Source of the DNA: CALOCN01 sp942491735
Lineage (GTDB): Bacteria > Eisenbacteria > RBG-16-71-46 > JABDJR01
Direction: 5' to 3'
Length of the DNA stretch: 64,000 nt
Assembly: GCA_942491735.1 (NCBI GenBank)
Contig: CALOCN010000001.1
Span: 1,318,336-1,382,335 of the forward strand
Part shown: in pieces, positions 26,188 to 34,978 of the stretch
How the letters are laid out: each line of letters starts with the position of its first letter
Numbering within the stretch: position 1 is the first letter of the stretch
Translations under genes and position numbers: made by a program
The notes under the pieces: model-generated
The model's database searches: none
What the model was told of the DNA's origin: nothing
The model's input: only the letters and a program-made list of their open reading frames with translations

Positions 26188-27713
26188 GCCGGGCGGGGGT
26201 GTGGCTCGTGCTCCTGGTCCTGCAGGCCGTCCCGTCCGGCGCGCAGCCCCCGGAGTGTGAGCCGCTCTCACCGGCGGGGATCGTCATCGTGTCGAGCCGG
26301 CTCGGGTTGGAAGACGATCAGGTCCAGTGGCTGCAGGCACGACTCGCCGGTGGGCGTCTCGGGGATCCCGCGGATCTCGAGGACCTTCCCGGACTGGACA
26401 CCGAACTGCGGGACCTGCTCGAAGGCGCGTGGTGTTGGGACGCGTCGCCGGCGCGGCCGGTCGCCGCCCCCCAGGTTTCGTTGGCGGCCCGTAAGCGCGC
26501 CTTGGCCTCCCGGCGCGATGCACGGCTGGATTGGGAAACGCGGTTCATGTCGGGTCGGCTGAGGATTCGAGCCGAGGACCCGGGCGGCCGCACGCTCCGC
26601 GGGGGTGCGGGCTTCCACCGCAACGGGTGGTTCCTGGTCGCCGGCACCCTCCGGCGTCGAAGCGGTCTGGGTCTGCTGGTCGCGACCCCGGGCGCGGAGC
26701 CGCGCGGCGATGTTCCCCTGCGGGCCGATGTCGGTGGGTGGCGCGCATCGACCGCCCTGGAACCGGAGATCGCGCAGGGGATCGGGATGGGACACGCCGC
26801 GCGAACCTGGCAGGCCGACGTCGCCTTCGTCCGCGGGGTGGATGGGGACTGGGGCCTGGCTTCGGCAACCCGGGAGCTCGGCGCCCAGCTCCGGCTGGGA
26901 CTGGATGCCACCCTGGCCCGGGAAGGGGGAGGAGCGGGGATGCGACTCTCTGGAGGGGCTGCGGAGCGGCAGTGGCGGGTGGAACTCGCCGCGGCGGGGG
27001 GAGGCACGGCCGCGGGAGGAGCGTGGCGCTTCCGTCGGGGTGCGGTGCGCCTGGGAGCCAGCGTGATCCTGGAGGGGGGCGGTTTCGTGAGCGCGGCCCG
27101 GCGCTGGCCCTCCGAGGTCCCCAGGGACTCCGGGTGGCAGTGGGCGGTGGACGCACGCTGGCAAGGCGGCCCCGGTCGCTTCATGGCCCTGGGGATCCTG
27201 GATCGGTTGCGCCCGGACGGAGGCCCCGATTGGCCCGACGTGCGACGCCAACTCGTCATCGATATCGGCGAACGGATTCGTCCCGGGGTGACCGCGCTCC
27301 TGCGATGGCGTTTGCGTCGGACCGGGCCGGCCGGGTTCGGCGCCCCCGTGCGGGACGGTCTGGCCCGGGGTGAGCTGCGGGTCCAATCCGCGGGGTGGCG
27401 GGCCCGCTTTCGGCTGGAGGAGCGGACCGAGGCGGCGCGGCGGGCTCATGTCCTGGGTCTCCACTGGGGGCGGGAGGGACGTTTCTCCTGGGAGATCCGG
27501 GTCGTTCGGCTCCAGGGGGAACCGGAGATCCGGGTCTGGTGGCACCGCCGTCGGGCCGGGGGCCAGTACGGGTGGGACGCCCTGGGCCCGGGCACCTGGA
27601 TCGGGGCCTGGATGGCCCGCCGAACCGGAGTCTTCCGGTTCCAGGTGTCCGGGGACGCCCATCCGGTGGGGTGGGAAGTGACCGTGTCGGTTGAGTGGCG
27701 TCCCGGTGCTTGA
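26184..27713 (+). CDS. Exported protein with possible HhH motif and beta-barrel-like body
   Basis: 509 aa with signal peptide MSRAGVWLVLLVLQAVPSGA. Residues about 50-80 (LGDPADLEDLPGLDTELRDLLEG) look like a degenerate helix-hairpin-helix, as in ComEA-like proteins. The long C-terminal part is Arg/Gly/Trp-rich with barrel-type alternation (GWRARFRLEERTEAARRAHVLGLHWG, WEVTVSVEWRPGA ending in a terminal strand). HhH plus outer-membrane barrel proteins occur in Bacteroidota-like bacteria, but assignment here is tentative. Overlaps the upstream gene by ATGA. Confidence 0.6.
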   Translation: MSRAGVWLVLLVLQAVPSGAQPPECEPLSPAGIVIVSSRLGLEDDQVQWLQARLAGGRLGDPADLEDLPGLDTELRDLLEGAWCWDASPARPVAAPQVSLAARKRALASRRDARLDWETRFMSGRLRIRAEDPGGRTLRGGAGFHRNGWFLVAGTLRRRSGLGLLVATPGAEPRGDVPLRADVGGWRASTALEPEIAQGIGMGHAARTWQADVAFVRGVDGDWGLASATRELGAQLRLGLDATLAREGGGAGMRLSGGAAERQWRVELAAAGGGTAAGGAWRFRRGAVRLGASVILEGGGFVSAARRWPSEVPRDSGWQWAVDARWQGGPGRFMALGILDRLRPDGGPDWPDVRRQLVIDIGERIRPGVTALLRWRLRRTGPAGFGAPVRDGLARGELRVQSAGWRARFRLEERTEAARRAHVLGLHWGREGRFSWEIRVVRLQGEPEIRVWWHRRRAGGQYGWDALGPGTWIGAWMARRTGVFRFQVSGDAHPVGWEVTVSVEWRPGA

Positions 27714-27771
27714 CCGGCCCTGGGTGGATCCCTACGCTCCCAGGTCCCCGCACCCTGAGGAGGATTGGACG

Positions 27772-28947
27772 ATGCCGGTTTACGCGCAAGCCATGGCCCG
27801 CCTGGGCACCGAGACCGCGTTCGAGGTGCTCGCACGCGCCAAGGCCCTCGAAGCCGAAGGGCGGGACATCATCCATCTCGAGGTGGGCGAACCCGACTTC
27901 GACACCCCCCGCAACATCGTCGAGGCCGGTCGGGCCGCCCTGGATGAGGGATGGACCCGCTACGGCCCCTCGGCCGGGCTTCCCGAACTGCGAACGCTGA
28001 TTGCCGAACACATCAGCGCCGACCGCGGCGTGCCCTACGGACCGGACAACGTGGTGGTGACCCCGGGCGGCAAGCCGATCATGTTCTTCCTCATGCTCGC
28101 CGTCCTCGATGCCGGTGACGAGGCCCTCTATCCCAACCCGGGTTTTCCCATCTACGAGTCGGTGATCGACTACGTGGGCGCGGTGCCGGTGCCCATCGCC
28201 CTGCGTCAGGAAAACGACTTCCGCATGGATCTCGACGAGGTGCGGGATCGGATCGGCCCGCGGACCAAGCTGATCATCCTCAATTCCCCGCAGAACCCCA
28301 CCGGGGGCGTCCTGCCCCGGGAGGACATCGCCGCCCTCGCCGGTATCCTGCGCGACCACCCGCATGTATGGGTGCTCTCGGACGAGATCTACTCGCAGTT
28401 GCTCTATGACGGCACGCATCACAGCATCGCGGCCGAGGACGGCATGCGGGATCGGACCGTGATCCTGGACGGGTTCTCCAAGACCTACGCCATGACCGGT
28501 TGGCGACTGGGGTACGGGGTGATGCCGCGGGAACTCGCGGGTTGGATCTCGCGGCTCGCCGTCAACTGCAACTCCTGCACGACCAGCTTCGTGCAGCGGG
28601 CGGGCATCGAGGCGCTGCGCGGTCCCCAGGACGAACCGCGCCGCATGCGGGACGAGTTTGCCAAACGGCGGGAGCATCTCGTGGCCGGTCTCAACGCCAT
28701 CGAGGGGCTCGACTGTCGCATGCCCCGGGGCGCGTTCTACACCTTCCCCGACGTCCGGGCGCTGGGGCACCCCACGCGGGAGATCGCCACCATGCTCCTC
28801 GAGGAATACGGGGTGGCCTGTCTCAGCGGGAACGCCTTCGGCGCCCACGGCGACGGACACCTGCGATTCTCCTATGCCAACTCCATGGAAAACCTGTCGC
28901 GCGCGCTGGAGCGGATCGCCGACTGCGCCGGGAAGCTCCGGAGCTGA
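27772..28947 (+). CDS. Class I/II aminotransferase, aspartate aminotransferase-like
   Basis: PLP-dependent transaminase, 391 aa. Fold-type I markers are clear: PSAGLPELR, NSPQNPTGGVL (substrate/cofactor), SDEIYSQLLYDG, Lys237 in LDGFSKTYAMTGWRLGYG and the C-terminal arginine motif HLRFSYANS. ATG 27772 is preceded by GAGGAGGA (27757-27764). Substrate may be aspartate or an aromatic/branched amino acid. The carbamate kinase starts 1 nt after its stop, suggesting linked nitrogen metabolism. Confidence 0.92.
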   Translation: MPVYAQAMARLGTETAFEVLARAKALEAEGRDIIHLEVGEPDFDTPRNIVEAGRAALDEGWTRYGPSAGLPELRTLIAEHISADRGVPYGPDNVVVTPGGKPIMFFLMLAVLDAGDEALYPNPGFPIYESVIDYVGAVPVPIALRQENDFRMDLDEVRDRIGPRTKLIILNSPQNPTGGVLPREDIAALAGILRDHPHVWVLSDEIYSQLLYDGTHHSIAAEDGMRDRTVILDGFSKTYAMTGWRLGYGVMPRELAGWISRLAVNCNSCTTSFVQRAGIEALRGPQDEPRRMRDEFAKRREHLVAGLNAIEGLDCRMPRGAFYTFPDVRALGHPTREIATMLLEEYGVACLSGNAFGAHGDGHLRFSYANSMENLSRALERIADCAGKLRS

Positions 28948-28948
28948 C

Positions 28949-29890
28949 ATGGCACGTTCCCTCCTTCTCGCCCTCGGTGGCAATGCGATTCTTCCGGCCG
29001 GAGGGTCGGGTACGATCGAGGAACAACGCCGCATCACGCTCGATACGATGCGCTCGGTGGCGGGGATCCTGGAGCCGGGAGATCACGTCGTGCTCACCCA
29101 CGGCAACGGCCCGGTGGTGGGAAATATCCTCATCCGCAATCTGGCCGCGGCGGCGATCATTCCCCCCATGCCTCTGGATGTCTGCGATGCCGACTCCCAG
29201 GGGGGGATCGGCTATCTCATGCTGCAGTGTCTGGGGACGGCGCTGACCGAGGCCGGGAAGGACCTTCCGGTTGCCGCCCTGATCACCCGCGTACGCGTGG
29301 ATCCGGCGGACGCCGCCTTTGATCGTCCCAGCAAGCCGATCGGACCGTTCTACAGCGAGGAAACGGCGAACAGCCACGCCGCCGAGTTCGGTTGGACGGT
29401 GCGGGAGGACTCGGGGCGCGGGTGGCGTCGGGTTGTTCCTTCCCCGCAACCGATCGAGATCCTGGAGCTGACCGCGATTCGTGCCCTGCTCGACGCCGGC
29501 CATGTGGTGGTCGCCGCGGGTGGGGGGGGCGTTCCCGTGGCCGTGGATGCGGACGGCGCCCAGATCGGCATCGAAGCGGTGGTCGACAAGGACTGGGTCT
29601 CGGCCCTCCTCGCGTCGGCCCTCGGTCTCGACGAGCTGGTCATCGTCACCGGGGTGGGGCACGTGGCCCTCCACTTCGGGAAGTCGGATCAGCAGGAACT
29701 CGAACATCTGACCGCCGCGGACGCCCATCGCCATCTGCTCGAAGGCGAGTTCGGCGAGGGGTCCATGAAACCCAAGATCGAATCCGCGCTCCAGTTCCTG
29801 GAGCGGGGCGGTCGCGAGGTCCTCATCACCTCCCCCGAGGAACTCGCCCAGGCCCTCGCCGGCCAGGGCGGCACCCGGATCACGAACTAG
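28949..29890 (+). CDS. arcC: Carbamate kinase
   Basis: Transfers phosphate between carbamoyl phosphate and ADP, giving ATP, carbamate and then NH3 + CO2 (313 aa, normal length). Amino-acid-kinase motifs: LALGGNAIL, THGNGPVVGN, AAGGGGVPV and VVDKDWVSALLA, with a C-terminal FGEGSMKPKIESALQFLE. ATG 28949 lies just after the aminotransferase stop. No arginine deiminase or ornithine carbamoyltransferase is nearby, so the source of carbamoyl phosphate is not evident. Confidence 0.94.
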   Translation: MARSLLLALGGNAILPAGGSGTIEEQRRITLDTMRSVAGILEPGDHVVLTHGNGPVVGNILIRNLAAAAIIPPMPLDVCDADSQGGIGYLMLQCLGTALTEAGKDLPVAALITRVRVDPADAAFDRPSKPIGPFYSEETANSHAAEFGWTVREDSGRGWRRVVPSPQPIEILELTAIRALLDAGHVVVAAGGGGVPVAVDADGAQIGIEAVVDKDWVSALLASALGLDELVIVTGVGHVALHFGKSDQQELEHLTAADAHRHLLEGEFGEGSMKPKIESALQFLERGGREVLITSPEELAQALAGQGGTRITN

Positions 29891-29972
29891 TTCCCCGACA
29901 GGCCCTGCCCACCTCCCGAACACCCTCCCTGTCCATCTGTTCAGACAAACACTGAAAGCAGAGGACACATCC

Positions 29973-30614
29973 ATGCAGTTCTGGAGACGACTCGGATTGG
30001 CGGTTCTGGTGGCGACGCTCTCCATGGTCGCGTCGCGGGTGCAGGCCAACGCGGTCGACGGCGCCCCCATCGTTCTCAACGAGATCCTTGCCGACCCGGC
30101 CAGCGATTGGGACGGGGACGGTGCGCTGAGTTCACGGGACGACGAGTGGGTCGAGATCGTGAACGTGGGTCCGGTTCCGGTGGACCTCACCGGGTATCGG
30201 CTGGCCGGTGCGGATACCACCTGGCGCTACGAGTTCAGCGGAACCCTGGCCGCGGGGGCCGTGGAGGTGGTCTACGGATCGGGAAGCTGGGCCTGGGAAG
30301 ACAGCACGGGGAATCCCAAGTTCGGCCTGCGGCTGTCCAACTCCGGCGGGACCCTGGGACTGTGGCGACTGACCGAGGCCGAGACGACCCTGGTCGACTG
30401 CTACTCCTACCAGGACCACGAGGCGGACGACGATCGTTCCACCGGTCGCGCACCGGATGGGGGAGACACGTGGCGGGTCTTCGACGCCCTCAATCCCTAC
30501 TCCGGTGAGGATGCCCCTACCGGGACCGGGTGCTCGCCCAGCCCGGGGACGGTCATCAACTGCCCCACTCCGGTGGAAGCGGTGACCTGGGGGCGGATCA
30601 AGCGCACCTTCTGA
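29973..30614 (+). CDS. Exported lamin-tail-domain protein
   Basis: 213 aa. Signal peptide (MQFWRRLGLAVLVATLSMVASRVQA) then a single LTD domain: PIVLNEILADPASDWDGDG, DEWVEIVNVGPVPVDLTGYRL and LAAGAVEVVYGS. A Cys pair near the C-terminus (CSPSPG...NCPTP) may form a disulfide. It lacks the FlgD tail of the other LTD protein at 24584. Function unknown; likely periplasmic or surface. Confidence 0.8.
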   Translation: MQFWRRLGLAVLVATLSMVASRVQANAVDGAPIVLNEILADPASDWDGDGALSSRDDEWVEIVNVGPVPVDLTGYRLAGADTTWRYEFSGTLAAGAVEVVYGSGSWAWEDSTGNPKFGLRLSNSGGTLGLWRLTEAETTLVDCYSYQDHEADDDRSTGRAPDGGDTWRVFDALNPYSGEDAPTGTGCSPSPGTVINCPTPVEAVTWGRIKRTF

Positions 30615-30641
30615 ACCCGGATGGCCCGGGTTGAGATCCGT

Positions 30642-30669
30642 CGGGGCGCCTCGTTTGCGGGGCGCCCCG
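30642..30669. terminator. Bidirectional hairpin between convergent genes
   Basis: Perfect 9-bp stem CGGGGCGCC (30642-30650) / GGCGCCCCG (30661-30669), 10-nt loop. It lies between the LTD gene and the oppositely oriented membrane protein. No T-run. Confidence 0.6.
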
Positions 30670-30671
30670 TC

Positions 30672-32735
30672 CTAGGGTTCTTCCAGGAGGAGCCCCTGTT
30701 CCCGGGCCAGCCGACCAAGGGCCTTGAGCCCCTCGTGGTCGGGGGCCACCCGCGCACCCTGGGCCAGGAACCGCCGGGCCCGTTCCGCGTCCCCCACCTG
30801 GATGGCCGCGGTGGCGGCCATGACGAGGGTGCGCATGTTGGACGGCTGGGAATCGGTGATCACGAGGAGATGGGGGAGCGCCTTCTCCGGGAGCCCCTCG
30901 TGAAGATAGAGCGCGGCCAGCTCCATTCGCAGGGAGGCTAGGTGCGCGGTTCGAACCAGGGCTTCCTCGAACCGCTCCGCCGCGGTGAGGTTGTCTCCCA
31001 CCCGGGAGTGGGTGGCGCCGGCTCCGGAGAGGAGAAACGCGTACTCGAAATCCTCGCTGTCCTCCCAGGGAGTCAGACGGGACAACGAGCCCTCGCGGCG
31101 CGCCAGTTGCCGCGCCCAGTCCGTCTCCATCTTCTGCCCCACCGTGATGAGGAAGCTCGAACCGGCATAGTAGGTGCGGTAGGCGTGCTCTCCCCATGCC
31201 TCGAGGCGATGGGACAGGCGATCCGTGCCGGCGTTGATCCCGAATCCCCACGCGCTGACCAGTCCCAGGGCCAGCACGGCGGGGCCGGTCGCCGAACGTC
31301 GTCCCGTTCCCGCGCTGTGCGCGAGCAGCGTTGCGAAACCGATCAGGATCGGGGCCAGGAGCAGACCGTACAGATCCCAGTCCCGGGGCATGGTGAGGGC
31401 CGGGTTCAGGGCGAAGAAGAACAGCCCCATGAACAGCAGGCTCAACCCGAAGAACACCATCCTCGGGTGACTCCACTCGATCCGTCCCCGATGCTCCCCG
31501 ATCCAGATGAGGCCCAGGACCACCACCGGCGCCCCGATCAGGACCAGGACGTTGAGAAAGTCGACGGCGTGGGCGGGCGAGTACAAGGTGTAGTTCCGCA
31601 GGGGAGGATTCTGGGAGACCAGGGGGAGGAACGACGCCTCGATCTGTCGCCCCACCGCGAAATAGGCCTCGTCGTGGGACCCGAAGACGAAGAAGTAGAG
31701 AACCGCGCCCCCCAGCAGGCCGGGAAGCATCAGCCCCGCTGCCGCCCAGCGCCATCCCAGGCGCAAGCTCACCCCGGGAATCCGTTCACGGAACCGCCAG
31801 GCCAGGGCGTAGAGCACGGCCGGGGCGAACGCGCCGTTCACCGCGTGGGCGCGCGCCGCGACCAGCCACAGGAGGAGGAACAACCACACCGGCGTTGCCC
31901 CGCTGAAGAAGCGGAAGGCGGCCATGAGAAACACCGCCGACCCGAGCACCGCGAAGGGGTAGTTCTCCACCTGTCCAAAGAACAGCTGGTTACCCGACAG
32001 GGTGAGCCCGGCCACCGCGAGGAGCGGAAGGTGACGCCGCAGGGCCGGCTCGCGCCAGACCCACAGGAGAAAGCAGGTCAACAGCGCCGCCCCGGAGAGC
32101 GCGCTCACCACCTGGTAGGTCCGGTCGATGGAGGCGCCGGCAACGTGGGCCAGGGTCCGGTGCACTCCCACCGTCAGCGCTTCCTTGCTGCGCAGCACGT
32201 GCGGGTTCAGGACCTCGAGCAGCCACTGGGGATCGAAGACCGAGTTGTCGCCGTACCAGGAGGCCATGTGACGCGCGTCCCCGAAGGCGGTGGTGCGGAT
32301 GGGGAACAGAAGGAAAGCCGTTCCGGCCAAAACTCCGAGTAGCACCGGCACCCCGATGCGGAGAAACCCGGGGGCTCCTTCCGCACGAACGCCCAGTGCA
32401 TCCAGGAACCCCAGCCGTGTTTCCGCGACCAGCACCGCGACCGCGGCAACGAGCACGAGGCCCCACACCTGCAGTGGACCGTAGGCAAGCGCATCGAAGC
32501 CCCAGAGCCAGGTGCCGCTAGAGAGGGCTCCCAGGCCGTACAGGCCCAACACCGCCAGGGCGATCAGGAGGCCACTCCACGAAGGGCGCTGCCCACTCGT
32601 CGGCGCTGCCTTGAGCTGCGCGTGGGGCGGGTCTGTCGAGGGGAGTTGGGGGGTCAGTGGAATGTGCTCCAGAGGACGGGGACGTACCGGCAGGCCGAGC
32701 GGGGAACACCGGCGTAGGAGTCTAGCAGTCGACAA
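30672..32735 (-). CDS. Polytopic membrane protein with C-terminal TPR repeats (GT-C-like)
   Basis: About 687 aa. Some twelve hydrophobic segments start at SGLLIALAVLGLYGLG. A first large loop with TAFGDARHMASWYGD could hold the acidic catalytic residues of a GT-C glycosyltransferase. PRDWDLYGLLLAPILIG is near the end of the membrane part. The last ~130 residues are TPR-like (YAFLLSGAGATHSRVGDNLTAAERFEEAL...). The start is uncertain: no ATG or GTG suits it. A TTG at 32735, with GGAG about 11 nt upstream, is the best guess. Divergent from the metalloprotease, so promoters for both must lie in about 50-100 bp. Confidence 0.72.
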   Translation of the reverse strand: MSTARLLRRCSPLGLPVRPRPLEHIPLTPQLPSTDPPHAQLKAAPTSGQRPSWSGLLIALAVLGLYGLGALSSGTWLWGFDALAYGPLQVWGLVLVAAVAVLVAETRLGFLDALGVRAEGAPGFLRIGVPVLLGVLAGTAFLLFPIRTTAFGDARHMASWYGDNSVFDPQWLLEVLNPHVLRSKEALTVGVHRTLAHVAGASIDRTYQVVSALSGAALLTCFLLWVWREPALRRHLPLLAVAGLTLSGNQLFFGQVENYPFAVLGSAVFLMAAFRFFSGATPVWLFLLLWLVAARAHAVNGAFAPAVLYALAWRFRERIPGVSLRLGWRWAAAGLMLPGLLGGAVLYFFVFGSHDEAYFAVGRQIEASFLPLVSQNPPLRNYTLYSPAHAVDFLNVLVLIGAPVVVLGLIWIGEHRGRIEWSHPRMVFFGLSLLFMGLFFFALNPALTMPRDWDLYGLLLAPILIGFATLLAHSAGTGRRSATGPAVLALGLVSAWGFGINAGTDRLSHRLEAWGEHAYRTYYAGSSFLITVGQKMETDWARQLARREGSLSRLTPWEDSEDFEYAFLLSGAGATHSRVGDNLTAAERFEEALVRTAHLASLRMELAALYLHEGLPEKALPHLLVITDSQPSNMRTLVMAATAAIQVGDAERARRFLAQGARVAPDHEGLKALGRLAREQGLLLEEP

Positions 32736-32789
32736 GGCGTGGTAAACTCCACCCACCCGAATCGCCACCCTTGCCCCTCGGAGTGTTCC

Positions 32790-34952
32790 ATGACTGCTGA
32801 CCCGCGAATCGCGCGCACTATTATTTTTGTATCCGCAACCATCTGCTGCACAATGACTTGTGTGGATCATCTGGAGTCACGCATCAGCAAGGCTCCGGCC
32901 TCGGCCATGGATCGCATTCCGGCCGAGCTGCTCGAGACGATCAGCGAACCGCACCGGCGACTCCTGGGTCAGCTTGCCCGGAACATCGACGAGCTGGGTC
33001 CGATGCCCGAGGTCAGCGTCTGCTGGTCGTCCTCGCCGGATGACGACATGGCGACCGCGTTGACCCGTCTCATGGAGGGAGCCGACAACGGGGCACCCGG
33101 CCACAAGGGGGACGGGACGAACTGGTTCCAGTTCAACGACAACGATCGCTGGTCGACCACCGCCACCGACGGTGGGGGACTCACCCAGGGTCAACCCACG
33201 CATCTCACCTGGGGCATCGTTCCCGACGGCACCACGGTCGACGGCGCTTCCAGCGTGCTCATCAACGTCCTGGACAACTCGTACGGTATCGGCCCCGGGG
33301 GGAGCGACCTCACCCAGCGTCCCTGGTTCACCCTGTTCGAGCAGGTCTTCGACCGGTGGGCCGAGGTCTCCGGCCTGCGCTATGTCTACGAACCCAACGA
33401 CGACGGCGCTTCGTTTCCCGGGTCGCCCGGGATCCTGGGAGTTCGCCCGGACGTGCGGATCGGCTCCATTTCCATCGACGGCAGCAGCGGCAGCAACATC
33501 TACGGCTACAACTATTTTCCGAATCTCGGGGACATGGTGCTCGACCGGGACAACCAGGGTGGGATCAGCAACGCCACCAACAACTCCATCTGGTTGCGCA
33601 ACCTCGTCGCGCACGAGGCGGGACACGGAATCGGTTTGAACCACTCCTGCCCCGAGGACGTGACCAAGCTCATGGAGCCGACCCATCGCACCAGCTTCGA
33701 CGGTCCGCAGATCGACGATATCGTCGGGGCCAACCGAGGCTACGGCGACGCCGACGAGTACCCCACCGGAAACGACACCCATACCACGGCGACCTATCTG
33801 GGCGCCCCCGGAATCAATGATGTGGTGGTGCGTCTCAATCGGAGCATCGACAATCTTGCCGATACCGACTGGTTCTCGTTCACCGCCCCCCAGGGTCTGC
33901 GGGTGACCATCACCGTGCAGCCCACCGGCTCCATCACCTGGGACTCGAGCGGGGGGATCGGGGCGTGTCCCTTCGGTCCCGATGTGGACACCCGCGAGAA
34001 CAACGATCTGGGCCTGGCCCTGTACGGGCTGTCCGGAACCAACCTGCTCAAGTCCTCGGTCCAACCCATCGGGGTGGCCGAGGTCATCGCGGACTGGAAG
34101 CTGCTCGATGGCACCGGGACCTACCACGTGAAGGTGAGCGGGGCCAACAACCTCCCCCAGACCTACGATCTCACCCTCGCCTTCGATCCCGGGACTCCCC
34201 CGGTGGCCCAGTGTCGGGACGCCTTCAACTGTACGCCGACCCTGGGGACCTTTCGTCTGAACAACGGATCCTATGATCCCGACGGGGACCCGATTACTTT
34301 TTCCATGGACCCGCCGCCTCCCTACTCCCCGGGGGTCCACTTCATCAACCTGATCGTGGCGGACGAGATCCTCGCCGATACCTGCGTCAGCGAGGTCACC
34401 ATCAACTCCCCGCCGGACGGTTCCTGCCAGGCGGTCACCGTGGAAGGGGACTCGACCTGCACCGCGGTGGTCACGCCCCAGGACCTCGACGACGGAACCT
34501 CGGACGTGGACGGCCATGCGGTGACCCTTTCCGTGGAGCCGCCCGGCCCCTACGGCGAGGGGGTCCATCAAGTGCTGTTCATCGCCACCGACGCCTGTAG
34601 CGCGGCGGACACCTGCACCACCACCGTCACCGTGACCTGCCCCGGTCAGCTGGCCGCCGACGTTCCCGGCGTGGTCCGGTTCGGCCTTTCCCGCGTGGCC
34701 CCCAACCCCATGCGTTCGCGCACCGTCATTACCTATGGACTCGAGGATCCGGGATCCGTGCAGGCCACGGTGTACGACGCCACCGGACGCCGCATCCGTA
34801 CCCTGGTCGACGGTTTCGAGAGCGCCGGGGAGCACGTGATCACCTGGGATGGGCGTACCGAGCGCGGTGGCCGGGCCGTAGCCGGTCTGTACTTCATCGA
34901 GTTGGCCACCGCCCACGGGCGGGATATCCGCAAGGTGGTTCTGGTCCCCTGA
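32790..34952 (+). CDS. Secreted matrixin-like zinc metalloprotease with FlgD-like C-terminus
   Basis: Predicted extracellular protease, 720 aa. The metzincin zinc motif HEAGHGIGLNH (275-285; His275, His279, His285, Glu276) is followed by a Met-turn-like KLMEPTH. After the protease come a PPC-like beta domain (WFSFTAPQGLRVTITVQPTG, GTYHVKVSG), two HYR/cadherin-like cysteine-containing modules (PDGSCQAVTVEGDSTC) and a FlgD-like sorting repeat (VAPNPMRSRTVITYG, WDGRTERGGRAVAGLYFIEL). ATG 32790 has GGAG 7 nt upstream and starts a hydrophobic signal (TIIFVSATICCTMTC). May degrade external protein or process surface proteins. Confidence 0.86.
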   Translation: MTADPRIARTIIFVSATICCTMTCVDHLESRISKAPASAMDRIPAELLETISEPHRRLLGQLARNIDELGPMPEVSVCWSSSPDDDMATALTRLMEGADNGAPGHKGDGTNWFQFNDNDRWSTTATDGGGLTQGQPTHLTWGIVPDGTTVDGASSVLINVLDNSYGIGPGGSDLTQRPWFTLFEQVFDRWAEVSGLRYVYEPNDDGASFPGSPGILGVRPDVRIGSISIDGSSGSNIYGYNYFPNLGDMVLDRDNQGGISNATNNSIWLRNLVAHEAGHGIGLNHSCPEDVTKLMEPTHRTSFDGPQIDDIVGANRGYGDADEYPTGNDTHTTATYLGAPGINDVVVRLNRSIDNLADTDWFSFTAPQGLRVTITVQPTGSITWDSSGGIGACPFGPDVDTRENNDLGLALYGLSGTNLLKSSVQPIGVAEVIADWKLLDGTGTYHVKVSGANNLPQTYDLTLAFDPGTPPVAQCRDAFNCTPTLGTFRLNNGSYDPDGDPITFSMDPPPPYSPGVHFINLIVADEILADTCVSEVTINSPPDGSCQAVTVEGDSTCTAVVTPQDLDDGTSDVDGHAVTLSVEPPGPYGEGVHQVLFIATDACSAADTCTTTVTVTCPGQLAADVPGVVRFGLSRVAPNPMRSRTVITYGLEDPGSVQATVYDATGRRIRTLVDGFESAGEHVITWDGRTERGGRAVAGLYFIELATAHGRDIRKVVLVP

Positions 34953-34978
34953 GCAGACTTCTCCGGCGCTCGGGGGCC

